DNA of 64,000 nucleotides from Oasisia sp. SBJ-2009 (taxonomy: Eukaryota; Annelida; Polychaeta; Sabellida; Siboglinidae), in contig OZ024856.1 of NCBI GenBank assembly GCA_964017155.1, positions 4,356,825 to 4,420,824 of the forward strand. Direction: 5' to 3'. A program made the translations under genes and the position numbers. How positions within the stretch are numbered: position 1 is the first letter of the stretch; each line of letters starts with the position of its first letter. Of the stretch, positions 35,517 through 46,995 are shown piece by piece. The notes under the pieces are model-generated. The model was not told the origin of the DNA. It searched no databases and worked only from the letters and a program-made list of their open reading frames with translations.

Positions 35517-36824
35517 CTGGGGAATTTGTGTTGGCGGTAAAACTTCCGACAATGACTGCGCGAGCTCTTGTACGGAACCGTTATAAGCATATATACGGAG
35601 TCGGCTTCGATGTTACCAATTCTATTCTATACTAGTATGTATTATATACAGTTCCTTTTACAAATGTAAATTTTATTTTATATGTATTACAATATTTTAT
35701 GATTTCATTTTGCCAAAATATATACACCATTTGGATTAATTATAGCAGACTGCAAAACTACATTACCTAGCTGAGATGACGTTGATACAACGTCTGTCAA
35801 CGTCACGGGTGGACGTCATTTTGCGACCATTAAGGTACGTCAAGATGACGTCACGTCATAACGCTGCCTGAGCGTCATCACCCAACGTTGCGATGTGACG
35901 TTGTCGCAACCGTTGTGCAACGTCACTGGTGACATTACCAAATCGTGACCAACGTGACCAAAATATATACATCATTTGGATTAATTATCAGAATGCAAAA
36001 CTATATTACCGAGCTGAGATGACGTTGACACAACGTCGGTCAACGTCACGGGTGGACGTCATTTTGCGACCGTTAAGGTACGTCAAGATGACGTCACGTC
36101 ATAACGTTGCCTGAGCGTCATCACCCAACGTTGCGACGTGACGTTGTCACAATCGTTGTGCAACGTCATTATCCTTTACATAAATATTACAGCCTACACA
36201 CCTATACAATGGACAGGAATTTGTGTTGATGATAACACTTCCGACAATGGACCGCTGCTCTCTTCCGTACGCGTGTGAAACCCTTAGTTGAGTATACGTA
36301 GTCGTCATCAATATGCTACCGCTTCGTATATTCTAGACCAGTATGCATCTATACAGTTCTTTTTACAAATGTAAATATTATTTTATATGTATTACAATAT
36401 TTGATGATTTAATATTGCCAAAATATACACACCATTTGGATGAATAATCAGAATGCAAAACTACATTACCGAGCTGAGATGACGCTGATACAACGTCTGT
36501 CAACGTCACGGGTGGACGTCATTTTGCGACCATTACGGTACGTCAAGATGACGCCACGCCATAACGTTGCCTGGGCGTCATCACCCAACGTTGCGACGTG
36601 ACGTTGTCACAACCGTTGTGCAACGTCACTGGTGACATTACCAAATCATGACCATTTTGCGACCATTAAGGTACGTCAAGATGACGTCAGGTCATGACGT
36701 TGCCTGAGCGTCACCACCCAACGTTACGAAGTGACGTTGTCACAACCGTTATGCAACGTCATTGGTGACATTACCAAATCGTGACCGAAAGGCAACGTTG
36801 CCTGGACGTCATGTGTTTGCTGGG
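35517..36824. repeat. Large duplicated block with GACGTT-rich repeats in the TIR element's right arm
   Basis: A module beginning GGAATTTGTGTTG and running through CTTCCGACAATG, TTTTACAAATGTAAAT and TGCCAAAATATA occurs at 35520 and 36210. Each is followed by a GAGATGACGTTGA...GTGCAACGTCA block. That block appears at about 35773, 36013 and 36473, and partly at 36651. It carries TGACGTCA at 35846, 36089 and 36682; the left arm has two more at 31512 and 31523. Confidence 0.8.
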
Positions 36825-37640
36825 TATAGACTAAACTGACTCTGTTCTTTTTCTGATAGGGCAGACAGACCACAGACAGACTGGTAGGTGGTATCAGGGT
36901 AAGAATGTACAACAATGGTCAAAGGATATAGTTATTATATTTCACATCAGTACTTCCTAAATGGTTCCTAAATAGATATTACGATGATGTTAATATAAAT
37001 TATGTAGAAGTTTGTGGTAACTTTCTTCCTGTTCAGAAGGTTACCCTTCACCTTTGATGAAGGCAGAGGTTCTACAATTTTGAAAACAAACATCTTATAC
37101 CCCTGAGTCAAGAGAAAGCAGTGAGTCAGATGCTTTGTCTCGTGGGAAACAAAGTGGTCAACAGTGATGTAACAAAGTGGGAGAAGAGGGCCAGATTGAG
37201 TGCCCATGGGAGAAGAGACTGCCAACAAGTGCACAGTATAGATGTCAAAGGTCATCCCTGAATTATGAAATTACCCTAGTCTTGTCAATTGAAACAACCT
37301 TTGCTGTTGCTAATCAATTAATAAGTTATATCACCACACATCGCACAGGTAAACAGGTATTCTGTTTAAAAAAAAGGTTTACTGTTTGAAACGTTTATTG
37401 CAGGCTAGGAGGAAAGCCTTGTTGCACTTGCGTGTGCTTCATTTGTTTGCCAACATTTATTTAATCAAAATTACAACATTAAGACTAAATTTGACCTTCT
37501 CCCCTCTGAAAGGAGGTACAGAATGTCACCTGTAAGAACCCAGCATGGACTTAATCATCACTCATTCCATCCTCCATCAAGTGTATGAACCTGTCACAGA
37601 AAATCAATTGTTGACTGACTTATCACAGTCCCTATGGCCA
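36825..37640. other. Non-coding spacer right of the TIR element
   Basis: Ordinary unique sequence. No gene or repeat is seen. Confidence 0.5.
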
Positions 37641-37648
37641 CACACACA

Positions 37649-37732
<84 letters not shown>

Positions 37733-37741
37733 CACACACAC
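37641..37741. repeat. Compound microsatellite (ACGC)n(AC)n, second copy
   Basis: About 19 ACGC units are followed by about 10 AC units, the same order as at 21486-21580. Confidence 0.95.
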
Positions 37742-38188
37742 GTATACATGTATATATATAAATATTCATAACGTTGCCATGTTTTTTTTATCACATTTAT
37801 CTATCTAATAACATTGTCATATTGGTTCAGCATATTTATTCCCATATTTTTTTCATTTTATTTATTTTTGCTGCTGGAATGACAATTCACAATTTTTTTA
37901 TTGATGTACTTCACTAAATACTATGCACTGGCTACATGATTTTATTGTATACATATATTACCAAGTGATCTAAATATTAGGTTTTATCCTCCCTCTTCAG
38001 TGCAAAGTGTATATCCATTTTATGGACACTAAAGTTATTACTATGTTATTATATATAAATTTATTACATTAGAAAGACTCATGACTGTTGTGAAGTCATT
38101 CCTTCTCATTCAAGTGTCATTATGATTAACTGTGCACAGATATTACAGTGTGATGTGTCACCACATATCAGTTAACTAATTCACATTT

Positions 38189-38550
38189 GATGTAACTGTT
38201 ACAGTAATGTTACTTATCATTACATTTGTAAGATTGTAACTGTTACGGTAATGTAATTTATAATTACAGTTGTGAGCATTTGACTGTAACAGTAATGTTA
38301 TTTATCATTACATTTGTAAGAGTGTAACTGTTACAGTAATTTGATTTATCATTACATTTGTAAGACCGTAACTGTTACAGTAATGCTATTTATCATTATA
38401 TTTGTAAGACTGTAACTGTTACAGTAATGTTATTTATCATTACATTTATTAGACTATAACTGTTACAGTTGTACAATTTATCATTATATGTGTAAGACTA
38501 TAACTGTTACAGTAATGTAATTCATCATTACATCTGTGAGACTGTAACTG
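38189..38550. repeat. 44-bp degenerate minisatellite, about 8 units
   Basis: Each unit has GTAACTGTTACAGTAATG and then TTATCATTACATTTGTAAGA. GTAACTGTTAC is an interrupted palindrome. Copies differ by 10-20 percent, so this array is older than its neighbours. Confidence 0.9.
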
Positions 38551-39410
38551 CCACTGGATGACAAGACTTGAGAAAATGGAAAGTTGGGAAGACATCTCCC
38601 TGCCTCATCAGCCATATCCCACTCCCCATGTTTCCCACTAATTGGGAGAGGGAGACAGGGATGAGTGATGGTGGCCAGGAAGAGGCGGGATTCCAGGGGT
38701 GTCCAGTGGAGCAGTGGTCACTGATGGTCAGTGTCAGGTGACCAGTGATGGATGACCACTAGCGAGGTTGTGTAAGACTTACTGACCAGGGCAAACATCT
38801 GGCCAGGGAGCATTCCTGCACCTGCTTGGATTCCCACACCAGGGCACCATCACAGGGGGGGGGGGGTTGGGAGGCAAGGGTGGGATGATGAATGGCAGTT
38901 GTGGGGAGACAAATGTAGGTAATAAAGTCACAGGTGAAAAAAGTCAGGCAATAATGTGACAGGTAAAAATGTCACAAAGAGGAAAAAAGACATCACTTTA
39001 ACAATAAATCAAAATATAATTAATGCTAATCATTGTACTGTAATAGACATTCAAAAACCCTAAATTGATATATTAAAATGTAAATTTGCAATGTAACATA
39101 AATGTCCTGTAGGTAGTTCTACAATTCCTGCTGTTTGTCTTGCTAGATTTGTTTACAGAAATACACACACCGTAGGCAAGTGTCCAGTGAGTTTCTTTTT
39201 AAATCTAAGTTAAAAAAATGCATTAATTATGTTCACTTACCAGTACAAATGTGAAAGAATTATGTTGTTACGTTATTTCCTGTGACTTTTTACCTGACTT
39301 TATTACCATCCACCCTGGGAGACAGGAGGGTATGTAATAGTAGGGAGAGTGGGTAAGGGTGGTGAGGGTAGTTAACAGTGGTAGGGCTGGATAGGGGAAA
39401 GAAGAAGGTA
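38551..39410. other. Non-coding spacer
   Basis: No gene. A run of 10 G lies near 38857. Confidence 0.5.
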
Positions 39411-40520
39411 GGACAAAACCCCCTCCGGACAAAACCCCCTCCGGACAAAACGCCCTCCATACATAACTCCATCAAGACATAAGCTCCTTCCGGACAAAAC
39501 CCCCTCAGACAAAACCCCCTCATCATAGATACTAGCCTCAAGAATTATCAAAAGAAGTAAACTGAGCTTGGCTGTATATTTGTGCATACTATATATAATA
39601 TAGCGGATCGGTGGTGCTGCTGAACAACAATCTTCTCTTCTCCTGAAATTTTAGCTTAACTTAATAATTGTATAAATATATTTTTTAAACAAAATTGGAC
39701 GCATTCAATTGTAATTATAATTTTAAATGATATTTTAGTCCTCTTATGATGTATGTCTACTAATTAAAATTATATTTTTAGAAGATAATATATATATATA
39801 TAGTTTTTTTTAACAATTTTAAAGGATATTTTATATATATTTATTAACTAGTTTACACCACAATTATTGTTAAATAGATAATCTATTATTTTAATTTTGT
39901 CTTTATTTATTTATTATATTAAAAGATTTTTTCATTTTAAAGAACAAATTATGTAGAATATGTATATCTTATATCTATATCTTACATTTATTTGCCATAT
40001 TTTATTTTATTTTATATATATATATATATATAGGCACTATATGAGTCAACGCCAGACTACATTCCAATTCATCATCTAATGCACGTTGAATATGGCAATA
40101 AAGCTTTATTATTGTTATATATATAATATATATATATATAATTTGGTATGTAAAAATGTAAATACATACCAAATATTTTATAATTACTGGCATAATAAAG
40201 GTGCTATTCAAGCAAGTTACCCTCTGTCTAGTATCATTGATGAGGGGGTTTTGTCTGGAAATGGATTGTCTAGACGGAATTATGTATGGAGGGGGTTTTG
40301 TCCAAGGGGGTTTTGTCCGGAAATGGCTTATGTCTAGAGGGAGTTATGTATGGAGGGGGTTTTGTCCGAGGGGGTTTTGTCCGAGGGGGATTTGTCCGAG
40401 GGGGTTTTGTCCGAGGGGGATTTGTCCGAGGGGGATTTGTCCGAGGGGGTTTGTCCGAGGGGGTTTTGTCCGAGGGGGATTTGTCCGAGGGGGATTTGTC
40501 CGAGGGGGTTTTGTCCGCGC
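39411..40520. mobile_element. Foldback-like unit: inverted arms made of a 16-bp minisatellite
   Basis: The left arm (39411-39537) carries GGACAAAACCCCCTCC repeats. The right arm (40229-40520) carries their complement, GAGGGGGTTTTGTCCG. The arms are matched beyond the simple unit: from the inside outward both read CTAGTATC, then GATGAGGGGGTTTTGTCT, then a GGAGTTATGTATGGAGGG-like block. The right arm is longer because its outer part is an expanded array of about 12 units. About 690 bases lie between the arms and include dispersed repeat A copy 2. This is the architecture of foldback elements. No protein is encoded. Confidence 0.6.
39700..40115 (+). mobile_element. Dispersed repeat family A, copy 2 (3' end)
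   Basis: It shares the block order and the exact 3' end (TGGCAATAAAGCTTTATTAT) with copy 1 at 30925-31303, and AGTCAACGCCAGACTACATT is identical in both. It lies between the foldback arms and is preceded by an AT-rich stretch. Confidence 0.65.
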
Positions 40521-41900
40521 ACCGGATAGGGGAGTACTGTTGCTCTTTTCAAGATTCTAGGTTTTGATTATAATATCAATAGTTTAGGCACACATTGCCT
40601 TGTCAGAGCTAGGCAATAAAACAGAATAGAACATGTAAAACATAGTCTGTAGAAGCCAGTAACAACAACATCAACAACAACAACAAGTAGCAAGCAACAC
40701 TAAATTCAATATAGAAATTGTTAAACCGCTACAGAAAACAAAACCTTGAGATGGTTAATCAGTCCAGTGCAAGACCCGACTGCAGTGGCTTTGGCACTGA
40801 ACTGATTAAGCATTAAGACCATCTAAATCTATTTTTTAATATCTAATGGGGTTGGCTTTTGTCCACGACACCGGTTATTCATAAATGTCAATGTTATGTT
40901 ATGTCACCTGCCTACAATTTTCTAATTTTGGAACTAAACAGAAAATGTGTCCTTTCACAAAATGTATAGCTTACCTGGTGATTCTTGTAATGCAAAGAAC
41001 ATAAACCATGAGTTTAGATTGACATTCAAGTCTCAAAAAAGCCTTGGCACTTTTTTCACATCACCGCAATTTTGGCTGGTACTGAAAGGGTTAATCACGG
41101 GTGTCTATTGACCATTCTTGAAGTAAGTCATCTGTCATTCAGGGGGCCACACAACAAATATCCAATACACTGAGTGTCTCACAACAGATACTTGGCCTTC
41201 TATTTGTGACACGGATTAATCTATTTGCATCTAGCATAAGAGAAAATCACAGCTTTCCATGTGAGCCCCAGGCAAGGATAACACAGACAGGGCCAAGGAC
41301 GGAAGTTGAGTGAGACGAGGAAATGAAGAGACTGACATAATTTCAACCTGATGGTTTATCCACCTGTTCCTGTTGTTTACAGTTGGCACGCAACTTTACA
41401 CTTATAAAGCCACGGTCAGAGTGAGTTGCGTCAGATTCATTTATATTAAATAGCAAGAGGAATTTTGCAGCGAAATATGGACCACTTCCACAGTGAACAG
41501 CTATTAGATTAGCCAACTAGTTTCAACAAGAATGGTCACATGATTCTCTCCCAAATATCAATGCTGTACTGCAAGAATATTGACACCACCCCTTATGCAA
41601 ATTCACCCTGAACAGGGTAATTGTCTTTATCTTAATTGCCCTGTGCTATCTATAATGTTATCTTTGATACAGTTATCAACTCAGTGAACCATCAGGGCCA
41701 GTTATTCTACCTGTTTGATCAGTAAGACAAAGGGTACCCACTGCTGTAGCAAATAATACACACAGGTAATACACACAGGTAATTCACTCAGATAATCTGG
41801 TCACTCTTCTGAACTTATTTAATTGCTAAACAATTTAAACATTTAAGGTGTTATGTGTTTGGTGGATGATTCACTGTTGTTTACTCTGTTGAATGGGTTT
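40521..41900. other. Non-coding spacer
   Basis: Unique sequence with a short AACAAC run near 40665. No gene seen. Confidence 0.5.
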
Positions 41901-42708
41901 GTGTGGGTGCTGGGCGGGTGTTGTGCAAGTGTTGGATGGGTGTTGGGCAAGTGTTGGATGGGTGTTGGGCAAGTGTTGGATGGGTGTTGGGCAAGTGTTG
42001 GATGGGTGTTGGGTAAGTGTTGGGCAGGTGTTGGGTGGGTGTTGGGCAAGTGTTGGATGGGTGTTGGGCAATTGCTTGATAGGTGTTGGGCAGGTGTTGG
42101 ATGGGTGTTGGGCAAGTGTTGGGTGGGTGTTGGATGGGTGCTGGGCAAGTGTTGGGCAGGTGTTGGGTGGGTTTTGGGTAAGTGTTGGGGGGTGTTGGAT
42201 GGGTGTTGGGCAGGTGTTGGATGGGTGTTGGGCAAGTGTTGGATGGGTGTTGGGCAAGTGTTGGATGGGTGTTGGGCAAGTGTTGGATGGGTGTTGGGAA
42301 AGTGTTGGGCAGGTGTTGGGTGGGTGTTGGGCAATTGTTTGATGGGTGTTGGGCAGGTGTTGGATGGGTGTTGGGCAAGTGTTGGGTGGGTGTTGGGCAG
42401 GTGTTGGATGGGTGCTGGGCAAGTGTTGGGCAGGTGTTGGGTGGGTTTTGGGTAAGTGTTCGGGGTGTTGGATGGGTGTTGGGCAGGTGTTGGATGGGTG
42501 TTGGGCAAGTGTTGGATGGGTGTTGGGCAAGTGTTGGATGGGTGTTGGGCAGGTGTTGGATGGGTGTTGGGCAAGTGTTGGGTGGGTGTTGGGCAGGTGT
42601 TAGGTAAGTGTTGGGGTGTTGGGCAAGTGTTGGGCGGGTGTTGGGTGGGTGTTGGGCAGGTGTTGGGCGGGTGTTGGGTGGGTGTTGGGCAGGTGTTGGA
42701 CAGGTGCT
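41901..42708. repeat. 22-bp (2 x 11) minisatellite, G-rich on the plus strand
   Basis: The 11-bp subunits GTGTTGGATGG and GTGTTGGGCAA (or GTGTTGGGCAG) alternate over about 800 bases. A block of about 300 bases is itself duplicated: the GGTTTTGGGTAAGTGTT landmark appears near 42171 and 42443. Open frames of up to 304 codons across it are by-products. Confidence 0.96.
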
Positions 42709-43820
42709 CCTTTCTTGTGCAACAGCAAGACAAAAGTTGACAATAATCTCTGACCAACGCAGCCTGGTCATAACCTATTTTGATTAATACTATCAGGCAA
42801 GCGTTTTAGAAACATTGGGTCTAAAACAAATTGCTTTAGAAACAGTTTTTACCCCTATGCCACAGCAGCTTTATAAAGGATAAAATATAGAAGGTAGCGA
42901 GAAAAGCTTTAGAACATCAAGTTGGCTGTTGTCGCCACTCTGGTGTCTTTCTTGTGGCGCTGGTGCCATGCCTTAGGCTCGAGCAGATGTGGGTGTGCTC
43001 TCGAATGGCGAAGCAATGGAGCTGAACAAGAAATTTCTTTTACAATTTGCTTTTAGCTTTACGCAGTAATGAATACAATGACTAATTAAAAAAATTAAAG
43101 GATTTGTTTTATACATATATTACTATTTATTGTATCTCATTTTATTATTTGCATGTGATTCAATCACGAAGACGCATTCCAATCCGACACAAAATGTTTA
43201 TAAACATCTATGTCATGCATCAATTATTACAGAATACACAGATTGTATTCCAATAAATGGCAATATTAAACCTGCAGACAGCTGGCAATAGTGACCTTAA
43301 CACATGTCACACATGTCACACACACAATCTCAACTATAAGTAGCCAGGACTGCAACAGTTATTAACACTGAGCAACTCTACAGCACGATTTTACAATAAA
43401 ACAGAAATAAACTCACAATCTAAGGGCCTAGTTTCGGGATTATCATGTCACTTTTTTGCTATCACAGAATATGTGGGTGTTGATTCCAAACTGTCCTGGC
43501 ACAGCAAGAACCTGAACAAATCACACAGCTGTATGAGTGGAGGGAGGCAGGTAATAGAAATTGGAACCGGCACGCTCTGACAACTGACATTTAAAGTGCA
43601 GCACAAAAAGGCTTTTAAATACGGTTTTCACGTGTAAATAACACCAGATAGCCAAGTAATCAATTAACATCACACAGACAACAGAGTGAATAACGCGGAG
43701 CCGGCAGATAACTTCAGTAGCCATTAGTTTTACGCCATTATTTAATGCCCTTCTCGCCTCATCTATTATTAATACCGGTTAACATGATTCCTCCAGTGAT
43801 TTTTTCACAAGGGACCGACT
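42709..43820. other. Non-coding spacer
   Basis: No gene. Near 43160-43270 a GCATTCCAAT...AATAAATGGCAATA pattern faintly recalls the 3' end of dispersed repeat family A. Confidence 0.4.
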
Positions 43821-44486
43821 GACATGTACAGTGATGTTGACATGTACAGTGATGTTGACATGTACAGAGATGTTGACATGTACAGTGATGTTGACATGTA
43901 CAGTGATGTTGACATGTACAGTGATGTTGACATGTACAGTGATGTTGACATGTACAGTGATGTTGACATGTACAGTGATGTTGACATGTACAGTGATGTT
44001 GACATGTACAGTGATGTTGACATGTACAGTGATGTTGACATGTACAGAGCTGTTGACATGTACAGTGATGTTGACATGTACAGTGATGTTGACATGTACA
44101 GTGATGTTGACATGTACAGAGATGTTGACATGTACAGTGATGTTGACATGTACAGTGATGTTGACATGTACAGTGATGTTGACATGTACAGTGATGTTGA
44201 CATGTACAGTGATGTTGACATGTACAGTGATGTTGACATGTACAGAGATGTTGACATGTACAGTGATGTTGACATGTACAGTGATGTTGACATGTACAGA
44301 GATGTTGACATGTACAGTGATGTTGACATGTACAGTGATGTTGACATGTACAGTGATGTTGACATGTACAGTGATGTTGACATGTACAGTGATGTTGACA
44401 TGTACAGTGATGTTGACATGTACAGTGATGTTGACATGTACAGTGATGTTGACATGTACAGTGATGTTGACATGTACAGAGATGTG
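43821..44486. repeat. 18-bp minisatellite, 37 units
   Basis: The unit GACATGTACAGTGATGTT repeats exactly 37 times without indels. The only recurrent variant is AGAGATG (or AGAGCTG) in place of AGTGATG, in about six units. The unit is a multiple of three with no stop on either strand, giving long false frames (MYSDVD on plus, STSLYM and CTCQHH on minus). Confidence 0.98.
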
Positions 44487-45344
44487 CTGAATGCTTTATT
44501 CCAGGGATACCACCGACACATGGACAGGTTCTATACCAGGTATTCTGGCGGCCAGGCGAACCTTCAACCCATGTTCTTGTCAAATCCTTGTTTCACTGTA
44601 AAACCTACAAGTTTTTTATGATAAAACTGGAAATAAAAACATGAAAAATTGTAGTTCTTATATTTACAATATAGTGGATAAACTAAATAAAATTGGGTGA
44701 ATAATGTTAAATAATTAAAAGTAATTTAAAGATAACAAAATCAGTGCCTATATTTTATATATATATGACACATAAATCTCTTATGCTCATCGTTAAATAT
44801 CAGAGTTCTCCATATTAACAAACTATGCAATTAATTACCATGTTTATTGGCAACTATTCGGAACTGGGTCAGGACATTTTTATTTTGCCAAACATAGCCT
44901 CTTCACAGTTCAGCCAGATTCAAACGTCATCAGTTATTATTATTATTAGAAGAGAAGTTTGCCATTTTTGATGTCCCTGCTTATGCCATTACAAGGAGGG
45001 CTACAATCCTAATCTAACTAGACTGTTGTCAGTCATGAGGGTGGGTGTATTTGGGTCACCCCCTCTGTCAGGGTGAGGATGTACTGGTGTTTACCCACAT
45101 TCTTATCTTGTTTAGACTGCACAAACTTAATTAACAGACACAGAGAAGGAGGAAGGGAAGTCATACCTGGCCGTCTGCAGCCTGCCTCCTGCACCTGTGG
45201 GGGTGGAGCCACACACCTCCCTGGTCCTACACCATCCCTAGGGGGCAGCCCCCTGGCAGATATCCAGGCAGATACTTCCAAACATCATCTCACACAATCA
45301 CATCTCCTGTCAATCAGTTGTGACTAAATGGAAGCTCAGATCAG
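44487..45344. other. Non-coding spacer
   Basis: Unique sequence; no gene seen. Confidence 0.5.
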
Positions 45345-46995
45345 ACATGGCTACACTGAAGCTATAGACTTGGCTACACTGAGGCTATAGATATGACTAC
45401 ACTGAGGCTATAGACATGGCTACACTGAGGCTATAGACATGGCTACACCGAGGCTATAGACATGGCTACACTGAAGCTATAGACATGGCTACACTGAGGC
45501 TATAGACATGGCTACACTGAGGCTATAGACATGACTACACTGAGGCTATAGACATGACTACACTGAAGCTATATACATGGCTACACTGAAGCTATATACA
45601 TGGCTACACTGAGGCTATAGACATGACTACACTGAGGCTATAGACATGGCTACACCGAGGCTATAGACATGGCTACACCGAGGCTATAGACATGGCTACA
45701 CCGAGGCTATAGACATGGCTACACCGAGGCTATAGACATGGCTACACCGAGGCTATAGACATGGCTACACCGAGGCTATAGACATGGCTACACCGAGGCT
45801 ATAGACATGGCTACACCGAGGCTATAGACATGGCTACACCGAGGCTAGAGACATGGCTTCACCGAGGCTATAGACATGGCTACACCGAGGCTATAGACAT
45901 GGCTACACTGAGGCTAGAGACATGGCTACACCGAGGCTATAGACACGGCTACACTGAGGCTATAGACACGGCTACACTGAGGCTATAGACACGGCTACAC
46001 TGAGGCTATAGACATGGCTTCACTGAGGCTATAGACATGGCTACACTGAGGCTATAGACATGACTACACTGAGGCTATAGACATGGCTACACTGAGGCTA
46101 TAGACATGACTACACTGAGGCTATAGACATGGCTACACTGAAGCTATAGACATGGCTACACTGAGGCTATAGACATGGCTACACTGAGGCTATAGACATG
46201 ACTACACTGAGGCTATAGACATGGCTACACTGAGGCTATAGACATGACTACACTGAGGCTATAGACATGACTACACTGAGGCTATAGACATGGCTACACT
46301 GAGGCTATAGACATGGCTACACTGAGGCTATAGATATGGCTACACTGAGGCTATAGACATGACTACACTGAGGCTATAGACATGACTACACTGAGGCTAT
46401 AGACATGACTACACTGAGGCTATAGACATGACTACACTGAGGCTATAGATATGGCTACACTGAGGCTATAGACATGGCTACACTGAGGCTATAGATATGG
46501 CTACACTGAGGCTATAGACATGACTACACTGAGGCTATAGACATGACTACACTGAGGCTATAGACATTACTACACTCAGACTATAGACATGAATACAATC
46601 AGGCTATAGACATGACTACACTGAGGCTATAGACATGACTACACTGAGGCTATAGACATGGCTACACTGAGGCTATAGACATGACTACACTGAGGCTATA
46701 GACTTGGCTACACTGAGGCTATAGACATGGCTACACTGAGGCTATAGACATGACTACACTGAGGCTATAGACATGACTACACTGAGGCTATAGACATGAC
46801 TACACTGAGGCTATAGACATGACTACACTGAGGCTATAGACATGACTACACTGAGGCTATAGACATGACTACACTGAGGCTATAGACATGACTACACTGA
46901 GGCTATAGACTTGGCTACACTCAGGCTATAGACATGACTACACTCAGGCTATAGACATGACTACATGTACACTGAGGCTCAGATCAGACATGGGT
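45345..46995. repeat. 23-bp minisatellite, about 71 units
   Basis: The unit core is GGCTACACTGAGGCTATAGA followed by CAT. Variants (GACTACACTG, CACCGAGG, GATATGG, GACACGG) come in runs, a sign of block-wise local amplification. GCTCAGATCAGACATGG occurs at both outer edges (near 45334 and 46977). Confidence 0.97.

Larger units (their letters stand above)
31441..36824. mobile_element. TIR element (5.4 kb, TA-flanked) without a recognisable transposase
   Basis: The left end is TA|CCCAGCAAACAAAATGACGT and the right end, read inward from the other strand, is TA|CCCAGCAAACACATGACGT. That gives terminal inverted repeats of about 19 bases with one indel, flanked by TA on both sides. The outer arms are packed with ACGTTG/GACGTCA words. 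The inside holds further tandem repeats, CA/TG and AT microsatellites and palindrome clusters, and no long coding frame. I infer a non-autonomous or composite class II element. Two abutting elements rather than one remain possible. Confidence 0.6.

Noticed and set aside
40360..40520. Telomere-like repeat (GGGGGTTTTG)
   Set aside because: The unit is 16 bp with TCCGA included and occurs in inverted arms with the TTTTG linked to GTCCG; no metazoan telomere has this form.
41843..42771. Overlapping long frames (NTCPTPIQHLP-type and its complement)
   Set aside because: By-products of the 22-bp array, with equal openness on both strands.
43759..44621. Open frames of up to 274 codons on both strands (MYSDVD, CTCQHH and STSLYM repeats)
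   Set aside because: The 18-bp minisatellite has no stop on either strand; nothing coding-like lies on either side.
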